Assembly (NCBI RefSeq): GCF_013449375.1
Contig: NZ_JACDRR010000010.1
Span: forward strand, 277,907 to 341,906
From: Pectobacterium sp. CFBP8739
Lineage (GTDB): Bacteria; Pseudomonadota; Gammaproteobacteria; Enterobacterales; Enterobacteriaceae
Reading direction: 5' to 3'
DNA: 64,000 nucleotides
In this document: in pieces, positions 41,760 through 53,438 of the stretch
How the letters are laid out: every line of letters starts with the position of its first letter
Numbering within the stretch: position 1 is the first letter of the stretch
Position numbers and translations under genes: made by a program
Notes under the pieces: generated by a model
Told to the model about the DNA's origin: nothing
The model's database searches: none
The model's input: the letters and a program-made list of their open reading frames with translations, nothing else

Positions 41760-42926
41760 ATGAATTTACACGAGTATCAGGCAAAACAACTCTTTGCTCG
41801 ATATGGTTTACCGGCACCGACCGGCTATGCCTGCACCACACCGCGTGAAGCGGAAGAAGCCGCGTCTAAAATTGGTGCGGGTCCGTGGGTCGTAAAATGT
41901 CAGGTTCACGCAGGCGGTCGCGGTAAAGCGGGCGGCGTTAAAGTCGTCAGTAACAAAGAAGATATCCGCGCTTTTGCTGAAAACTGGTTGGGTAAAAAAC
42001 TCGTTACTTATCAAACTGACGCGCAGGGTCAGCCTGTTCACCAAATTTTGGTTGAAGCGGCAACGGATATCGACAAAGAGCTTTATCTGGGCGCTGTCGT
42101 TGACCGTGGTACGCGTCGCGTGGTGTTCATGGCGTCCACTGAAGGTGGTGTCGAAATTGAAAAAGTGGCGGAAGAGACGCCGGAACTGATCCATAAAGCG
42201 GCGATCGATCCACTGGTAGGCCCACAGCCTTATCAGGGACGCGAACTGGCTTTCAAACTGGGTCTGAGCGGTAAGCAAGTCGCTCAATTCACCAAAATCT
42301 TCATGGGACTGGCCACGCTGTTCCTGGAGCGCGATCTGGCACTGGTAGAAATCAACCCGCTGGTTATCACCACGCAGGGCGATTTAGTCTGTCTGGATGG
42401 CAAATTGGGCGCGGACGGCAATGCGTTGTTCCGTCAGCCTGAACTGCGCGAGATGCGCGACCCAAGTCAGGAAGATTCCCGTGAAGCGCATGCGGCACAG
42501 TGGGAACTGAACTATGTTGCGCTGGACGGCAACATTGGCTGTATGGTGAACGGTGCCGGTCTGGCGATGGGCACGATGGATATCGTGAAACTGCACGGTG
42601 GTTCTCCTGCGAACTTCCTCGATGTTGGTGGTGGCGCGACGAAGGAACGTGTTACTGAAGCGTTCAAAATTATCCTGTCTGATGACAAGGTAAAAGCCGT
42701 CTTTGTTAACATCTTTGGTGGCATTGTGCGTTGCGATTTGATTGCTGATGGCATCATTGGCGCGGTAGCCGAAGTGGGTGTTAACGTACCGGTTGTGGTA
42801 CGTCTGGAAGGAAACAATGCGGAGCTGGGTGCCAAGAAACTGGCGGATAGCGGCCTGAATATTATCGCCGCGACCAGCCTGACCGGTGCCGCTCAGCAGG
42901 TTGTTGCAGCAGTGGAGGGTAAATAA
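41760..42926 (+). CDS. sucC: succinyl-CoA synthetase beta subunit
   Basis: SucC with SucD converts succinyl-CoA, ADP and phosphate to succinate, CoA and ATP. The 388 residues match E. coli SucC, starting [20 protein letters not shown]. The ATP-grasp domain has [14 protein letters not shown] (nucleotide-binding) and [10 protein letters not shown]; the C-terminal flavodoxin-like part has [15 protein letters not shown]. It lies 197 bases after sucB, and its last base pair is shared with the sucD ATG (AATGT overlap), giving coupled synthesis of the two subunits. Confidence 0.98.
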   Translation: MNLHEYQAKQLFARYGLPAPTGYACTTPREAEEAASKIGAGPWVVKCQVHAGGRGKAGGVKVVSNKEDIRAFAENWLGKKLVTYQTDAQGQPVHQILVEAATDIDKELYLGAVVDRGTRRVVFMASTEGGVEIEKVAEETPELIHKAAIDPLVGPQPYQGRELAFKLGLSGKQVAQFTKIFMGLATLFLERDLALVEINPLVITTQGDLVCLDGKLGADGNALFRQPELREMRDPSQEDSREAHAAQWELNYVALDGNIGCMVNGAGLAMGTMDIVKLHGGSPANFLDVGGGATKERVTEAFKIILSDDKVKAVFVNIFGGIVRCDLIADGIIGAVAEVGVNVPVVVRLEGNNAELGAKKLADSGLNIIAATSLTGAAQQVVAAVEGK

Positions 42927-43798
42927 TGTCCATTCTGATTAATAAAAATACCAAAGTTATCTGTCAGGGTTTTACCGGTAGTCAGGGGACATTCCACTCT
43001 GAGCAAGCACTTGCTTACGGTACGCAAATGGTTGGTGGCGTGACGCCGGGTAAAGGCGGCACGGAACATCTGGGGCTGCCCGTATTTAATACGGTGCGTG
43101 AGGCAGTAGAAGCGACGGGCGCAACCGCCTCTGTTATCTACGTTCCTGCTCCGTTCTGTAAAGACTCTATTCTGGAAGCAATCGACGCCGGTATCGAGCT
43201 GATTATCTGTATCACCGAAGGTATCCCGACACTGGATATGCTGACGGTGAAAGTGAAACTCGACCAGAGCGGCGTGCGGATGATCGGCCCGAACTGCCCA
43301 GGTGTGATCACACCGGGCGAATGTAAGATCGGGATTATGCCGGGTCATATTCACCTGCCGGGCAAAGTGGGTATCGTTTCTCGTTCCGGTACGCTGACGT
43401 ATGAAGCGGTGAAGCAAACGACCGATGCCGGTCTGGGTCAGTCCAGCTGCGTTGGTATTGGCGGTGACCCGATTCCTGGCTCTAACTTCATCGATATTCT
43501 GAAGCTGTTTGAACAAGATCCGCAGACCGAAGCCATCGTGATGATCGGTGAAATCGGCGGTACGGCGGAAGAAGAAGCGGCAGCGTACATTAAAGAACAC
43601 GTGACGAAGCCGGTTGTCGGCTACATCGCGGGTGTGACAGCGCCGAAAGGCAAGCGTATGGGGCATGCTGGTGCAATCATCGCCGGTGGTAAAGGCACCG
43701 CTGACGATAAATTCGCGGCGTTAGAAGCTGCGGGTGTTAAAACCGTTCGCAGCCTGGCGGATATCGGTGATGCAGTAAAAGCGATATTAGCACGTTAA
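42926..43798 (+). CDS. sucD: succinyl-CoA synthetase alpha subunit
   Basis: SucD binds CoA and carries the phosphohistidine intermediate of succinyl-CoA synthetase. The 290 residues match E. coli SucD (289). The Rossmann-like N-terminal part contains [16 protein letters not shown]; the active-site histidine is in [17 protein letters not shown] near residue 247. GGAGG lies just upstream of the ATG. It ends the suc operon and is followed by a strong terminator. Confidence 0.98.
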   Translation: MSILINKNTKVICQGFTGSQGTFHSEQALAYGTQMVGGVTPGKGGTEHLGLPVFNTVREAVEATGATASVIYVPAPFCKDSILEAIDAGIELIICITEGIPTLDMLTVKVKLDQSGVRMIGPNCPGVITPGECKIGIMPGHIHLPGKVGIVSRSGTLTYEAVKQTTDAGLGQSSCVGIGGDPIPGSNFIDILKLFEQDPQTEAIVMIGEIGGTAEEEAAAYIKEHVTKPVVGYIAGVTAPKGKRMGHAGAIIAGGKGTADDKFAALEAAGVKTVRSLADIGDAVKAILAR

Positions 43799-43821
43799 TC
43801 GATTATTCAATGAAATACTCT

Positions 43822-43846
43822 AGCCACCTTCGGGTGGCTTTTTTTA
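43822..43846 (+). terminator. intrinsic terminator of the sdh-suc operon
   Basis: AGCCACC-TTCG-GGTGGCT followed by seven T residues is a strong rho-independent terminator 24 bases after sucD. In E. coli the 3' end of this transcript is processed into the sRNA SdhX; whether a similar RNA is made here is only a possibility. Confidence 0.9.
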
Positions 43847-44027
43847 TTCAAATTTTGCCATTGGGGTTAATCGGCACAATTGAATTGTGCACATGACTTC
43901 TTCTCAGTTTTATTGGATAATTCGCGCGCCTGAAAGGGCTGGTTAGTGATAAACAGAAATGAAGAATATTTCATTGCGTTCATGTAAGCAGGGAATGATT
44001 AATTAATTTTCCTTAAGGGGATGTTGT

Positions 44028-45197
44028 GTGAAAGGAAATATAAAAGCGCTGATGCTGGCATTGTCTGTATTTACCTGCGCGGCTAGTGCGCAGTCTATTA
44101 ATATTGAAGTGTTGAGTGCGACAGTTAAAGATAAAAAGATTGATGACGCTGCGGTGATTCTACAGAAGAACGGTGCACAATCAGTGACTGCTCGCTCTGA
44201 TGCCGCAGGCCGTGTGGGGCTTAATGCGCCTTTCGAGGTGGATCAGGACAGCCTGCTTATCATCAAAAAAGAGGGTTATTCCGATCTGGTGGTTAAATGT
44301 CCGTGTGATGGAATGACTTATGCTATTAGTCCAGTAATGAAAAATCTGGATGGCATGAGAATTGTATTAACCTGGGGGGCACAGCCTTTCGATTTAGATT
44401 CCCATCTTATTTATCCGGATAATCATATTTATTTTCAACATAAGAAAGGGCGAGATGCCAATCTTGATGTTGATGATACCAATGGCTTCGGGCCGGAAAC
44501 TATCACCATTGATAAAAAGCGTTTAGGCGAAAGCTATATTTATGCGGTTCATGATTATACGAATGGTGATAAAAATCAGTCATCAGCACTTTCTGCAAGT
44601 AGTGCAAAAGTATTTGTTTATGTAGGGAGTTCATTAGTGCGGACGTATTCCGTTCCACTGAATAAGGTAGGGAATATCTGGACGGTTTTCCGTCTTAATC
44701 CTAACGGTGATTTTGAAGATATCAATGCCGTTGGCGAGGCTGATTTCTCAAAAGCGAAGGACGGTAATGCGTTGCCAATGGTGCTTAACCCTGCGCAGAC
44801 AGCCACTTTCGTTACCGCGAATACGGCATTGGCAAAAACGCTCAACCGTGACGGCGAGGCTGCCTATGGACGCGGTGAATTGGAGCAGGCCACGACGCTG
44901 TTCCTGGCTGCGATAGAGCAGGACAGCGCATTTGGTCAGGCATACAGTAATCTGGGTCTGGCTTATCAAAAACGGGGCAATATTGCCGAAGCTATCTGGG
45001 CCAACCGTAAAGCGATTGCGCTGGCAAGTGGTAACAATGCGGCGACCACGCGTGCCAGCTCGTACTACAACATTGCAAAAATCTACGAGAATGCGGGTCA
45101 GTTCAGCGATGCCCTTCAGCATTATGAACTAGCGAAAAGCCAGAAAAGTAACACGGTTTACGATAAGGCGATCGAACGTATGAAAACGAAGAGGTAA
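44028..45197 (+). CDS. exported protein with DUF2135-like and TPR regions, function unknown
   Basis: I do not recognise a named homologue. The 389-residue product starts at GTG 44028, behind AAGGGGATG. A signal peptide is evident (KALMLALSVFTCAASA, likely cut before QS at about 21). Residues about 25-105 resemble a carboxypeptidase-regulatory-like beta-sandwich (AAVILQKNGAQSVTARSDAAGRVGL is partly conserved in such folds). Residues about 108-235 resemble the YfaP-type DUF2135 domain (VLTWGAQPFDLDSHLIYPDN). The last 110 residues look like TPR repeats (AYGRGELEQATTLFLAAIEQ and AYSNLGLAYQKRGNIAEAIW). It is probably periplasmic. It replaces the mannosyl-glycerate genes found here in E. coli and appears monocistronic. 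Confidence 0.8.
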   Translation: MKGNIKALMLALSVFTCAASAQSINIEVLSATVKDKKIDDAAVILQKNGAQSVTARSDAAGRVGLNAPFEVDQDSLLIIKKEGYSDLVVKCPCDGMTYAISPVMKNLDGMRIVLTWGAQPFDLDSHLIYPDNHIYFQHKKGRDANLDVDDTNGFGPETITIDKKRLGESYIYAVHDYTNGDKNQSSALSASSAKVFVYVGSSLVRTYSVPLNKVGNIWTVFRLNPNGDFEDINAVGEADFSKAKDGNALPMVLNPAQTATFVTANTALAKTLNRDGEAAYGRGELEQATTLFLAAIEQDSAFGQAYSNLGLAYQKRGNIAEAIWANRKAIALASGNNAATTRASSYYNIAKIYENAGQFSDALQHYELAKSQKSNTVYDKAIERMKTKR

Positions 45198-45240
45198 ACG
45201 ACGGCAGCTTGCTGTACATCACCTAATCTGTAACCACAGC

Positions 45241-45264
45241 GGAGGCTCTTTTGGCCTCCGTTTT
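45241..45264 (+). terminator. terminator after the DUF2135/TPR gene
   Basis: GGAGGC-TCTTTT-G-GCCTCC followed by GTTTTGG forms a hairpin with a short T-run 44 bases after the stop codon. Confidence 0.65.
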
Positions 45265-45911
45265 GGTACGTTACAAACGGGTGGAGGCTGAAGGGGGATG
45301 GTAAGAGCGTTCACCACGAAAATGCCCTGTGGATGTCAGCAATAAAAAATAAAAAGCTGACATAAAATAAAAGATAAGAAAAGCATGTGAATAATCGATA
45401 ACTGAAAGTAAAAATTATATTGCTGAATTAATTTTAATTAAACCAAAAAGTCACAATGTATTAACAATGAGCACAATAAAGAAATTAATGCAACGCACTA
45501 ATTACGAGAAAAACATTAAATTGTTTTAGATCAAAAAACGCCTCTGGATATAATTTATGAAATAAGCTTAAATTGCGCGAGGTCAATTACCGTCTTTTGT
45601 GTCATTTAGCTGGAAAGTTGATTTGAAGCCAAAAACCTAGCCTGGGTCACGTAAAAACCTATTTATTGTAGGGGATTACAGGCGTAATATACGGCTACCT
45701 CCCTATGGGGTACGCTACTTGTAATACTTGTGATTTATCTTGAGCTTGCTGTCGGGGTGTGACTGCCCTAGTGAACGGTATTTATAGCGTTTGTTACAGC
45801 CGGTGTTAAAGCAATTCTTGTTGTGTTCTTTTTTGGGTGTAATGGCCGGATGTTTGGCGGCTTGTCAGCGTTTGCAAGCTAATCCCTTCCTGCGAGGAGC
45901 AAGGAGTCAAA
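45265..45911. promoter_or_regulatory. cydA upstream control region
   Basis: About 650 AT-rich bases precede cydA with no supported gene. In E. coli this region has several promoters controlled by ArcA and Fnr. An Fnr-like site is visible at 45521-45534. Stretches such as ATTAATTTTAATTAAACC near 45425-45445 resemble ArcA-P targets, but I cannot score them. Confidence 0.55.
45521..45534. promoter_or_regulatory. Fnr-like site upstream of cydA
   Basis: TTGTT-TTAG-ATCAA differs from the Fnr consensus TTGAT-N4-ATCAA at one position. It lies about 380 bases upstream of cydA, within a range compatible with the known oxygen control of cydAB. Confidence 0.55.
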
Positions 45912-47480
45912 ATGTTTGATGTAGTCGAACTGTCACGTTTACAGTTTGCCTTAACTGCAATGTACCATTTTCTATTCGTACCATTAACGCTGGGGATGGC
46001 GTTTTTGCTGGCGATTATGGAAACGGTATATGTGCTGTCCGGCAAACAAATCTATAAAGATATGACCAAATTCTGGGGCAAGTTATTCGCTATTAACTTT
46101 GCTCTGGGGGTCGCTACCGGATTGACCATGGAGTTTCAATTCGGAACCAACTGGTCCTATTTCTCTCACTACGTCGGGGATATTTTCGGCGCGCCGTTGG
46201 CGATTGAAGGTCTGATGGCATTCTTCCTGGAATCGACCTTTGTTGGCTTGTTCTTCTTCGGCTGGGACCGTTTAGGAAAAGTGCAGCATATGGCCGTTAC
46301 CTGGTTGGTCGCGCTGGGCTCTAACTTCTCCGCACTGTGGATTCTGGTTGCCAATGGCTGGATGCAGAACCCCATCGCATCGGATTTCAATTTCGAAACC
46401 ATGCGAATGGAAATGGTGAGTTTCGCCGATCTAGTGCTGAACCCAGTTGCTCAGGTGAAATTCGTTCACACGGTGGCCGCGGGTTACTGTACGGGCGCGA
46501 TGTTCATCCTGGGTATCAGTTCTTACTATCTGCTGAAAGGCCGCGACATTGCGTTTGCTAAGCGTTCATTCGCTATTGCAGCAAGTTTTGGTTTGGCTGC
46601 GGTATTGTCTGTTATTGTGCTGGGTGATGAATCCGGTTATGAAATGGGCGATGTGCAGAAAACCAAACTGGCAGCGATTGAAGCCGAATGGGAAACCCAG
46701 CCCGCTCCGGCATCCTTCACCCTGATCGGTATGCCAAACCAGGATACGATGGAAAACAATTATGCCATCAAGATTCCTTATGTTTTGGGCCTGATCGCGA
46801 CCCGTTCAACGGACAAGCAAGTTACTGGTCTGAAAGAGCTGATGGAAATGCACGAAGTGCGTATCCGCAACGGTATGAAAGCCTATCAGTTGTTGGAAGA
46901 ACTACGTGCAGGCAATACCGATCCGGCAGTAAAAGAAGCGTTCAACCAGTCTAAGCAGGATCTGGGTTATGGCATGCTGCTGAAACGCTATACGCCGAAA
47001 GTCTCTGATGCGACCGAAGCGCAAATCCAGCAGGCGACCAAAGATTCTATTCCACGCGTTGCACCGCTGTATTTCTCTTTCCGTATCATGGTTGCATGTG
47101 GCGTACTGATGCTGTTGATTATCGGCCTGTCTTTCTGGACGGTTCTGCGTGGCAAAATTGGTCAGAAAAAATGGCTGCACCGTGCTGCGCTGTACGGTAT
47201 TCCTCTGCCATGGATTGCTGTTGAAGCAGGCTGGTTTGTGGCTGAATACGGCCGTCAACCTTGGGCCATCGGTGAAATTCTGCCAACGGCTGTCGCCACG
47301 TCATCACTGACAGCAGGGGATATTCTGTTCTCTATGGCGCTGATTTGTGGTCTGTATACGCTATTCCTGGTTGCAGAAATGTATCTGATGTTCAAATACG
47401 CACGTCTTGGCCCAAGTAGCCTGAGAACGGGGCGCTACCACTTTGAACAACCTATAGCGGCTGCGCAGGAAGCACGGTAA
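45912..47480 (+). CDS. cydA: cytochrome bd-I ubiquinol oxidase subunit I
   Basis: CydA holds the quinol site and the three hemes of the high-oxygen-affinity terminal oxidase. The 522-residue product equals E. coli CydA. His19 in [10 protein letters not shown] and His186-type [11 protein letters not shown] are heme ligands; about nine membrane helices are present. A long hydrophilic Q-loop spans about 255-390 ([21 protein letters not shown] onwards), marking the long-Q-loop enterobacterial type. GAGGAGCAAGGAG precedes the ATG. It heads cydABX-ybgE. Confidence 0.98.
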   Translation: MFDVVELSRLQFALTAMYHFLFVPLTLGMAFLLAIMETVYVLSGKQIYKDMTKFWGKLFAINFALGVATGLTMEFQFGTNWSYFSHYVGDIFGAPLAIEGLMAFFLESTFVGLFFFGWDRLGKVQHMAVTWLVALGSNFSALWILVANGWMQNPIASDFNFETMRMEMVSFADLVLNPVAQVKFVHTVAAGYCTGAMFILGISSYYLLKGRDIAFAKRSFAIAASFGLAAVLSVIVLGDESGYEMGDVQKTKLAAIEAEWETQPAPASFTLIGMPNQDTMENNYAIKIPYVLGLIATRSTDKQVTGLKELMEMHEVRIRNGMKAYQLLEELRAGNTDPAVKEAFNQSKQDLGYGMLLKRYTPKVSDATEAQIQQATKDSIPRVAPLYFSFRIMVACGVLMLLIIGLSFWTVLRGKIGQKKWLHRAALYGIPLPWIAVEAGWFVAEYGRQPWAIGEILPTAVATSSLTAGDILFSMALICGLYTLFLVAEMYLMFKYARLGPSSLRTGRYHFEQPIAAAQEAR

Positions 47481-47493
47481 ACAGGAGTCCACT

Positions 47494-48633
47494 ATGTTTG
47501 AATATGAAGTCTTGCGTTTTATCTGGTGGCTGTTGATCGGTATTTTGCTGATTGGCTTCGCTATCACTGATGGTTTTGACATGGGCGTGGGCATTCTGGT
47601 GCGCCTGATGGGGCGTGGCGATACCGAACGTCGTGTCATGATTAACAGTATTGCACCGCACTGGGACGGTAATCAGGTGTGGCTAATCACCGCCGGTGGT
47701 GCGCTGTTTGCTGCCTGGCCGATGGTCTATGCTGCCGCGTTTTCTGGTTTTTACGTGGCGATGATTCTGGTGTTGGCATCACTGTTCTTCCGTCCTGTCG
47801 GCTTCGATTATCGTTCGAAAATCGAGGATCCGCGCTGGCGTGGCATGTGGGACTGGGGCATTTTCATCGGTAGCTTTGTTCCGCCGGTGGTGATCGGTGT
47901 GGCGTTTGGCAACCTGTTACAGGGTGTGCCGTTCCACATCGATGAATATCTGCGTCTGTACTACACCGGAAACTTCTTTCAATTGCTGAATCCGTTTGGT
48001 CTGTTGGCGGGTGTGGTAAGTCTGACGATGATTCTTGCTCAGGGTGCAACCTACCTGATGATGCGGACTACGGGCGAGCTGCACGTGCGTTCCAAATCTG
48101 CCGCGCAGATTTCCGCGCTGGCGATGATGGTTACGTTTGCTCTGGCTGGCGTATGGGTTGTTTACGGTATTGATGGTTATGTGGTGACGTCTGCGATTAA
48201 CACTGCGGCTGAATCTAATCCGTTGCATAAAGAAGTCGCTCATCAGGCGGGTGCTTGGCTGATCAACTTCAACAACCATCCGATCTTGTGGGCTATTCCT
48301 GCTCTGGGCGTCGTATTGCCTGTGCTGACTACTCTCATGGCTCGCGCAGAGAAAGGGGGATGGGCATTTCTGTTCTCTTCTCTGACGATTGCTTGTGTGA
48401 TTCTGACTGCAGGGATCGCCATGTTCCCGTTCATCATGCCATCAATCACCGTGCCTAACGCGAGTCTGACGATGTGGGACGCTACGTCGAGCCTGCTGAC
48501 GCTGAAAGTGATGACTGTGGTTGCGATTATTTTCGTTCCTATCGTGCTGTCTTATACCGCATGGTGTTACTACAAGATGTTCGGTCGCATTACCAAAGAG
48601 CAGATTGAGCAAAACACTCACTCACTGTACTAA
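47494..48633 (+). CDS. cydB: cytochrome bd-I ubiquinol oxidase subunit II
   Basis: CydB is the structural partner of CydA in cytochrome bd. The 379 residues match E. coli CydB, with about eight to nine membrane helices and conserved segments ITDGFDMGVGILV, NSIAPHWDGNQVWLITAGGALFAAWP (near 47644-47720) and the C-terminal FGRITKEQIEQNTHSLY. It begins 13 bases after cydA and is followed by cydX. Confidence 0.98.
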   Translation: MFEYEVLRFIWWLLIGILLIGFAITDGFDMGVGILVRLMGRGDTERRVMINSIAPHWDGNQVWLITAGGALFAAWPMVYAAAFSGFYVAMILVLASLFFRPVGFDYRSKIEDPRWRGMWDWGIFIGSFVPPVVIGVAFGNLLQGVPFHIDEYLRLYYTGNFFQLLNPFGLLAGVVSLTMILAQGATYLMMRTTGELHVRSKSAAQISALAMMVTFALAGVWVVYGIDGYVVTSAINTAAESNPLHKEVAHQAGAWLINFNNHPILWAIPALGVVLPVLTTLMARAEKGGWAFLFSSLTIACVILTAGIAMFPFIMPSITVPNASLTMWDATSSLLTLKVMTVVAIIFVPIVLSYTAWCYYKMFGRITKEQIEQNTHSLY

Positions 48634-48649
48634 GTAAGGAGCTTAATTT

Positions 48650-48766
48650 ATGTGGTATTTTGCCTGGATACTCGGAACGCTTCTTGCTTGCTCACTGGGG
48701 ATTATTACGGCCCTGGCGCTTGAGCAGAGTGAGGCAAGCAAAGCGGCTGAAGAAGATAAGCAATGA
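48650..48766 (+). CDS. cydX: CydX, small subunit of cytochrome bd-I
   Basis: A 38-codon frame, with GTAAGGAG upstream, encodes MWYFAWILGTLLACSLGIIT followed by an ALALEQSE-type charged tail. This is nearly identical to E. coli CydX (37 residues), a single-helix subunit needed for stable heme d incorporation. It lies 16 bases after cydB, and its TGA overlaps the ybgE ATG by four bases (ATGA). Confidence 0.96.
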   Translation: MWYFAWILGTLLACSLGIITALALEQSEASKAAEEDKQ

Positions 48767-49056
48767 GTGATCTGGTCGATAAACTCTATCGCCTGATGGA
48801 TAAGAGCCCGATAAGGGCTCTTTCCCTTATCATGGCATTGCTGCTGGCGGGCTGTGTATTCTGGGATCCGGCGCGCTTTGCGGCGCGTACCAGTGAACTC
48901 GCGGTTTGGCAGGGGCTGCTGTTGATTTGGGCCGTTTGCGCTGGCGTTGTTCACGGCGTTGGTTTTCGTCCGCACCGCCTGCTCTGGCGCGCGTTTTTCG
49001 CACCACTTCCCGCCTTTGTGATCCTGTGCGCAGGATTGTACTATTTCTTCGGTTAA
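48763..49056 (+). CDS. ybgE: YbgE, cyd-operon membrane protein
   Basis: The 97-residue product matches E. coli YbgE, the conserved small membrane protein of the cydABX-ybgE unit with unknown role. It has three hydrophobic segments (about 20-40, 50-70, 78-96) and the characteristic DKLYRLMDKSPIRALSLIMAL N-terminal region (start 48778). It overlaps cydX by four bases. Confidence 0.94.
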   Translation: MSDLVDKLYRLMDKSPIRALSLIMALLLAGCVFWDPARFAARTSELAVWQGLLLIWAVCAGVVHGVGFRPHRLLWRAFFAPLPAFVILCAGLYYFFG

Positions 49057-49189
49057 AATAGTCTCCTATTCCATTTGGTTATGGGTTGCTTGCAGCCCAT
49101 AATTATTTTCTTTCCGCTGTCACAATCCATTCCAAACCTCATTTCTCTTGCGTATAGTAGCGAGGTTTAATGCATTACTGGGATGTATA

Positions 49190-50277
<1,088 letters not shown>

Positions 50278-50289
50278 TCAGGGGGGATC

Positions 50290-50715
50290 ATGGCACGAGT
50301 ACGCAGAGGCCGTCGTGAGCTGAAATCCGAGATCAACATTGTTCCGTTACTGGACGTACTGTTAGTGCTGTTGCTGATTTTTATGGCGACTGCGCCGATT
50401 ATTACGCAGAGCGTCGAGGTGGATCTGCCTGATGCGACCGATTCAAAAACGGTCTCCAGCAACGATAATCCGCCTGTGATCGTAGAGGTTTCAGGTATAG
50501 GACAATATAGTTTGGTTGTTGAGCAAAACCGTATGGAGCAACTCCCAGCAGAGCAGGTGGTTGCCGAAGCGCAATCGCGGCTGGCAACCAACCCTAAGAC
50601 GGTCTTTTTGATTGGTGGCGCGAAGGATGTTCCTTATGATGAGATCATTAAAGCGTTGAATTTGTTGCATCAGGCTGGCGTAAAATCCGTTGGTTTGATG
50701 ACACAACCGATTTAA
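50290..50715 (+). CDS. tolR: TolR, Tol-Pal motor subunit
   Basis: TolR is the ExbD-like partner of TolQ. The 141-residue product has a short cytoplasmic start (MARVRRGRRELKSEINIVPL), one membrane helix (about 17-38, with the proton-path aspartate in VPLLDVLLVLLLIFMATAPI) and a periplasmic domain. It lies 12 bases after tolQ with GGGGG upstream. Confidence 0.98.
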   Translation: MARVRRGRRELKSEINIVPLLDVLLVLLLIFMATAPIITQSVEVDLPDATDSKTVSSNDNPPVIVEVSGIGQYSLVVEQNRMEQLPAEQVVAEAQSRLATNPKTVFLIGGAKDVPYDEIIKALNLLHQAGVKSVGLMTQPI

Positions 50716-50779
50716 ATGAGCACATCACGGTAATGATCGTTAAGCCTATTTCTGGCAACACTGTTTTTGGGAATCGCTT

Positions 50780-51967
50780 GTGTTAAAGGCAAACGAACAA
50801 AACGATAAGCTGAAACGCGCCGTTATTATCTCGGCTGTTTTGCACGTCATACTGATTGCTTTGCTGCTTTGGAGTTCGTCGACGCAAACGATGGATGCCA
50901 GCGGGGGCGGCGGAGGCTCTTCAATTGATGCTGTGATGGTCGATCCGAGCGCAGTGGTGGAGCAGTATAACCGTCAGCAGCAGCAACAGACCGATGCGAA
51001 ACGTTCTGAACAGCAGCGTCAAAAGCAGGCCGAACGGCAGGCCGAAGAGCTTCAGCAGAAGCAAGCCGCTGAGCAACAGCGGCTGAAAGCGCTGGAAAAA
51101 GAGCGTCTGCAAGCGCAGGAAGAGGCGAAAAAGCAGGCTCAGGAGCAGGCAGAACAGCGTAAGCAGGCTGAAGCGGCAGCTCAGCAGGCAAAAGAACAGC
51201 AAAAGCAAGCCGAAGCGGCGGCAGCCAAAGCGAAGGCTGAAGCTGAACAGCAGGCGAAAGCTGCAGCAGACGCTAAAAAGAAAGCGGAAGACGAAGTGAA
51301 GAAACAGGCGGCTGCAGCCGCTGCTGCTAAGAAGCAGGCGGAAGAAGAGGCTAAAGAAAAAGCCGCTGAAGCAGCTAAACAGAAGGCAGCAGAAACCGCG
51401 AAAGCAGAAGCAGCAAAGGCTGCTGCAGAGGCAGCAAAAGAAGCTGAACAAGCTAAACAAAAAGCAGCAGCCGAGGCCGCTAAGCAAAAAGCCGATGCTG
51501 AAGCAGCAAAAAAAGCAGAAGCAGCCGCTGCGGCTAAGAAAGCCGCTGATGAGAAAAAGAAAGCAGCAGCAGAAGCGGCTAAGCAGGAAAGTGCCGTTGA
51601 TGATTTGCTGGGCGGTTTGGCTTCATCGAAAAATGCGCCGAAGTCTGGCGGCGGCGCGCCTGCAGGTGCTGGCAGCAATAAGAAGAGCGGTGCATCAGGT
51701 GCGGCGCTGGATAGTTATGGTGGTCAGGTACGTTCAGCCATTCAGAGCAAGTTTTATGACTGGCAGCTCTACAAAGGGCGCACCTGTACATTACGGATTA
51801 AACTGGCGCCAGATGGCTTGCTGATTGACGTCACTGCTGAAGGTGGCGATCCGGCATTGTGCCAGGCGGCTATTGCGGCTGCCAAACAGGCCAAAATACC
51901 GAAGCCACCGAGCACAGAGGTTTATGAGGCTTTCAAAAATGCGCCAATAGACTTTAAACCGCAGTAA
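50780..51967 (+). CDS. tolA: TolA, trans-periplasmic bridging protein
   Basis: TolA connects the TolQR motor to Pal and is the translocation portal for colicins and filamentous phage in E. coli. The 395 residues (E. coli 421) contain an N-terminal membrane helix (about 14-34, with SxxLHVxL-type residues) and a Gly-rich junction. A long helical domain II of Ala/Lys/Glu/Gln repeats follows (about 60-275), then globular domain III with GKTCTLRIKLAPDG-like and GGDPALCQAAIAAAK blocks. The start is GTG. Domain II is shorter than in E. coli, as is usual for this variable repeat. Confidence 0.96.
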   Translation: MLKANEQNDKLKRAVIISAVLHVILIALLLWSSSTQTMDASGGGGGSSIDAVMVDPSAVVEQYNRQQQQQTDAKRSEQQRQKQAERQAEELQQKQAAEQQRLKALEKERLQAQEEAKKQAQEQAEQRKQAEAAAQQAKEQQKQAEAAAAKAKAEAEQQAKAAADAKKKAEDEVKKQAAAAAAAKKQAEEEAKEKAAEAAKQKAAETAKAEAAKAAAEAAKEAEQAKQKAAAEAAKQKADAEAAKKAEAAAAAKKAADEKKKAAAEAAKQESAVDDLLGGLASSKNAPKSGGGAPAGAGSNKKSGASGAALDSYGGQVRSAIQSKFYDWQLYKGRTCTLRIKLAPDGLLIDVTAEGGDPALCQAAIAAAKQAKIPKPPSTEVYEAFKNAPIDFKPQ

Positions 51968-52105
51968 CCGGGCTGTTTACCCAATAGATTTAAGATTATT
52001 ACGATGGTAAATAAACCAGGTTATGTTGTTTTGTTGACATTGGTTTGTTTTTGTTAAAATTCTGCTAATTTATCGTAGACTTCGCGTCTGGATAAGGGAG
52101 ATGAG

Positions 52106-53398
52106 ATGAAGCAAGTACTGAAAGTTGCATTAAGCTTTTTAATGCTATGGGCAGCGGCGCTGCACGCAGAAGTACGTATAGAGATTACCCAAGGGGTAGA
52201 CTCTGCGCGTCCTATCGGTGTGGTTCCGTTCAAATGGGCAGGGACGGGCGCTGCGCCTGAAGACGTAGGCGGCATAGTGGGTGCTGATTTACGCAACAGC
52301 GGCAAATTTAACCCGATCGACGCAAACCGCATGCCACAGCAGCCTGCGACGGCGTCTGAGGTCACGCCTGCTGCATGGACGGCACTGGGTATCGATGCGG
52401 TTGTGGTTGGCCAAGTTCAACCGAGCGCCGATGGCAGCTATCTGGTTTCTTACCAGCTCGTCGATACCTCGGGTAACCCAGGTAGCGTTCTGGCTCAGAA
52501 TCAGTTCAAAGTCACCAAGCAATGGCTGCGCTATGCTGCACACACGGCCAGCGATGAAGTGTTTGAGAAACTGAGCGGTATCAAAGGTGCATTCCGTACC
52601 CGTATCGCTTACGTTGTTCAGACCAACGGCGGTCAGTTCCCTTATGAACTGCGCGTTGCGGACTATGATGGTTACAACCAATTTGTGGTTCACCGTTCAC
52701 CACAGCCGCTGATGTCTCCGGCTTGGTCTGCTGACGGTAGCAAACTCGCTTATGTCACGTTTGAAAGTGGCCGCTCTGCGCTGGTTATCCAGACGCTGGC
52801 AAATGGTGCGATCCGTCAGGTTGCTTCTTTCCCACGTCACAACGGCGCGCCTTCTTTCTCTCCTGATGGCAGCAAACTGGCATTCGCGCTCTCCAAGAGC
52901 GGTAGCCTGAACCTGTATGTCATGAATCTGGGATCGGGGCAAATCAGCCAGGTGACGGATGGCCGTAGCAATAATACGGAGCCAACGTGGTTCCCTGACA
53001 GCCAGACCTTGGCCTATACTTCAGACCAGGCTGGTCGTCCTCAGGTTTACAAAGTTAATGCTAACGGCGGTGCACCACAGCGTTTGACCTGGGAAGGTTC
53101 CCAGAATCAGGATGCTGATGTTAGCGCCGACGGGAAATTTTTGGTAACGGTTGGCTCTAATGGTGGAGCTCAGCATATTTCCAAACTAGATCTGGTAACG
53201 GGTGCCGTACAAGTATTAACGGACACGTTCCTAGACGAAACGCCAAGTATCGCACCGAATGGCACGATGGTGATCTACAGCTCTAAACAAGGGCTGGGGT
53301 CAGTGCTACAGCTGGTTTCGACAGATGGGCGTTTCAAAGCGCGTCTTCCGGCTACTGATGGACAGGTTAAATTCCCTGCCTGGTCGCCGTATCTATAA
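52106..53398 (+). CDS. tolB: TolB, periplasmic beta-propeller of the Tol-Pal system
   Basis: TolB binds Pal and modulates its link to peptidoglycan. The 430 residues match E. coli TolB. A signal peptide (residues 1-21, ending AALHA before [11 protein letters not shown]) leads to an N-terminal domain and six WD40-like propeller blades marked by repeats such as [16 protein letters not shown] and [23 protein letters not shown] (52034) and TAAAAT (52055) pair with a short 15-base spacer lies upstream and may be a tolB promoter. Confidence 0.98.
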   Translation: MKQVLKVALSFLMLWAAALHAEVRIEITQGVDSARPIGVVPFKWAGTGAAPEDVGGIVGADLRNSGKFNPIDANRMPQQPATASEVTPAAWTALGIDAVVVGQVQPSADGSYLVSYQLVDTSGNPGSVLAQNQFKVTKQWLRYAAHTASDEVFEKLSGIKGAFRTRIAYVVQTNGGQFPYELRVADYDGYNQFVVHRSPQPLMSPAWSADGSKLAYVTFESGRSALVIQTLANGAIRQVASFPRHNGAPSFSPDGSKLAFALSKSGSLNLYVMNLGSGQISQVTDGRSNNTEPTWFPDSQTLAYTSDQAGRPQVYKVNANGGAPQRLTWEGSQNQDADVSADGKFLVTVGSNGGAQHISKLDLVTGAVQVLTDTFLDETPSIAPNGTMVIYSSKQGLGSVLQLVSTDGRFKARLPATDGQVKFPAWSPYL

Positions 53399-53438
53399 GT
53401 ACAGATATGTACAATAAACTCGTCAAAGGACATAAGAA

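Noticed and set aside
50921..51678. Long antisense frames across the tolA repeat domain (Leu/Phe- or Ala/Ser-rich)
   Set aside because: These arise from the Ala/Lys/Glu/Gln repeat codons of tolA read backwards.
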